Source of the DNA: Nectonema munidae
Lineage: Eukaryota; Nematomorpha; Nectonematoida; Nectonematidae
Assembly: GCA_030549495.1 (NCBI GenBank)
Contig: JAUIRK010001056.1
Span: 186,001 to 250,000, forward strand
Reading direction: 5' to 3'
DNA length: 64,000 nt
Shown here in pieces: positions 63,542 to 64,000 of the stretch; within the stretch, counting starts at the first letter, position 1; each line of letters starts with the position of its first letter. The position numbers were made by a program, and so were the translations under genes. Under the pieces are notes generated by a model. It worked only from the letters and a program-made list of their open reading frames with translations, was not told where the DNA came from and did no database searches.

Positions 63542-64000
63542 CAGTAAAATCTCGCTATTATGCCACCCTTCGGGGCCGACCAAAAGTGGCATAGTAGCGA
63601 GAGTGGCATAGTAGCGAGGGTTCTGTAAAAATAGCCTTATTTTTTCAAATAAAATCACATTTATTAAAAAACAGTTTTATTTTTTTATATATTTGTGTCC
63701 TATTCCAAAGCTCTCAAAAATGGTTGTCTGACGCATTTTCATATGGCGGATCTCAAGCATTTCTTGATCTAAACAATCGCACGCTTGCATCACTTTGAGC
63801 TTTACGCTACAATGCTGCATAAATTTTCGAACAGTGCTCCACGCTCTTTGGGCTTCTTGGAATTGAACCACTTCCTCTTCGATAGTTTCCTTGTCGTCTT
63901 CGCTTTCAATTTGTTCCTTGCTTTTCAGCACTTCCTCAGCAATCTCCTCTAGCAGAAGAGAGCCACTAGTTGCGAGACGCTCGTCAGCATTGAGAAAGTC
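63542..64000. mobile_element. Tigger/pogo element, left end (continues past window)
   Basis: Begins CAGTAAAATCTCGCTATTAT after TA (63540-63541), with GTGGCATAGTAGCGAG repeated twice (about 63586 and 63603), the usual CAGT-CTCG layout of Tigger ends. The transposase runs on the minus strand from the right edge. The other end lies outside the window. Confidence 0.8.
63677..64000 (-). CDS. Tigger-type transposase, C-terminal end (partial)
   Basis: Open from the right edge to the TAA at 63677: DFLNADERLATSGSLLLEE, then acidic EDDKETIEEE, W-x-x-x-RKF, and a terminal MRQTTIFESFG. A R/K-Q-T-T-I/L-x-x-F end following an acidic helical region is typical of Tigger/pogo transposase C termini. No break in the visible part, so this copy may be young. 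The catalytic domain is beyond the window. Confidence 0.7.
   Translation of the reverse strand, partial: DFLNADERLATSGSLLLEEIAEEVLKSKEQIESEDDKETIEEEVVQFQEAQRAWSTVRKFMQHCSVKLKVMQACDCLDQEMLEIRHMKMRQTTIFESFGIGHKYIKK

Noticed and set aside
1..64000. Prokaryotic features (operons, CRISPR, ribosome binding sites)
   Set aside because: Spliced metazoan genes and eukaryotic transposons throughout; no regular spaced repeats.

Overview
This is AT-rich animal nuclear DNA: spliced genes with GT-AG introns, no operons, and many DNA-transposon remnants. The two host genes are metazoan. The repeat content (BED-finger hAT, piggyBac, pogo/Tigger, tRNA-derived SINEs, and a multicopy ORF family I associate with arthropods and cnidarians) would suit an arthropod such as a parasitic copepod. 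That species-level guess is inference and weak.

Plus strand, about 1423-36608: a complete Rho GTPase-activating protein gene of the ARHGAP32/33 (CdGAPr) type. I could join 16 coding exons with all splice phases compatible, giving about 1343 residues: PX-like region, SH3, RhoGAP with its arginine finger, then a long Ser/Lys-rich tail. Minus strand, 41615 to beyond the right edge: the 3' part of PDS5, the HEAT-repeat cohesin regulator. Nineteen exons (two or three of them very small) give about 831 C-terminal residues ending in a lysine-rich tail. The two genes converge tail to tail. The 5 kb between them holds a SINE, a hAT end and a decayed transposase-like gene.

The main discovery lies in the last intron of the RhoGAP gene. 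A 7.56 kb hAT transposon (27872-35432) is bounded by inverted CAGGGG ends and a perfect 8-bp target duplication, CTTTAGAA. It contains a decayed BED-finger hAT transposase on the plus strand (about 28388-30120). In its other half, on the minus strand, is a decayed large polymerase (L) gene of a Mononegavirales-type negative-strand RNA virus (about 30470-35390). Polymerase and capping motifs of L can still be read. The unit is therefore either a transposon that carried a viral gene, or a transposon later hit by a viral insertion.

Other elements: a multicopy-family pseudogene (11540-13080), a pogo/Tigger transposase fragment (6950-7480), a piggyBac gene (61563-63540) with a Tigger element inserted at its very end (63542 to the edge), a TTAA-flanked MITE family, several hAT and pogo MITEs, and three tRNA-like SINE types. 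I see no rRNA, functional tRNA or CRISPR array.
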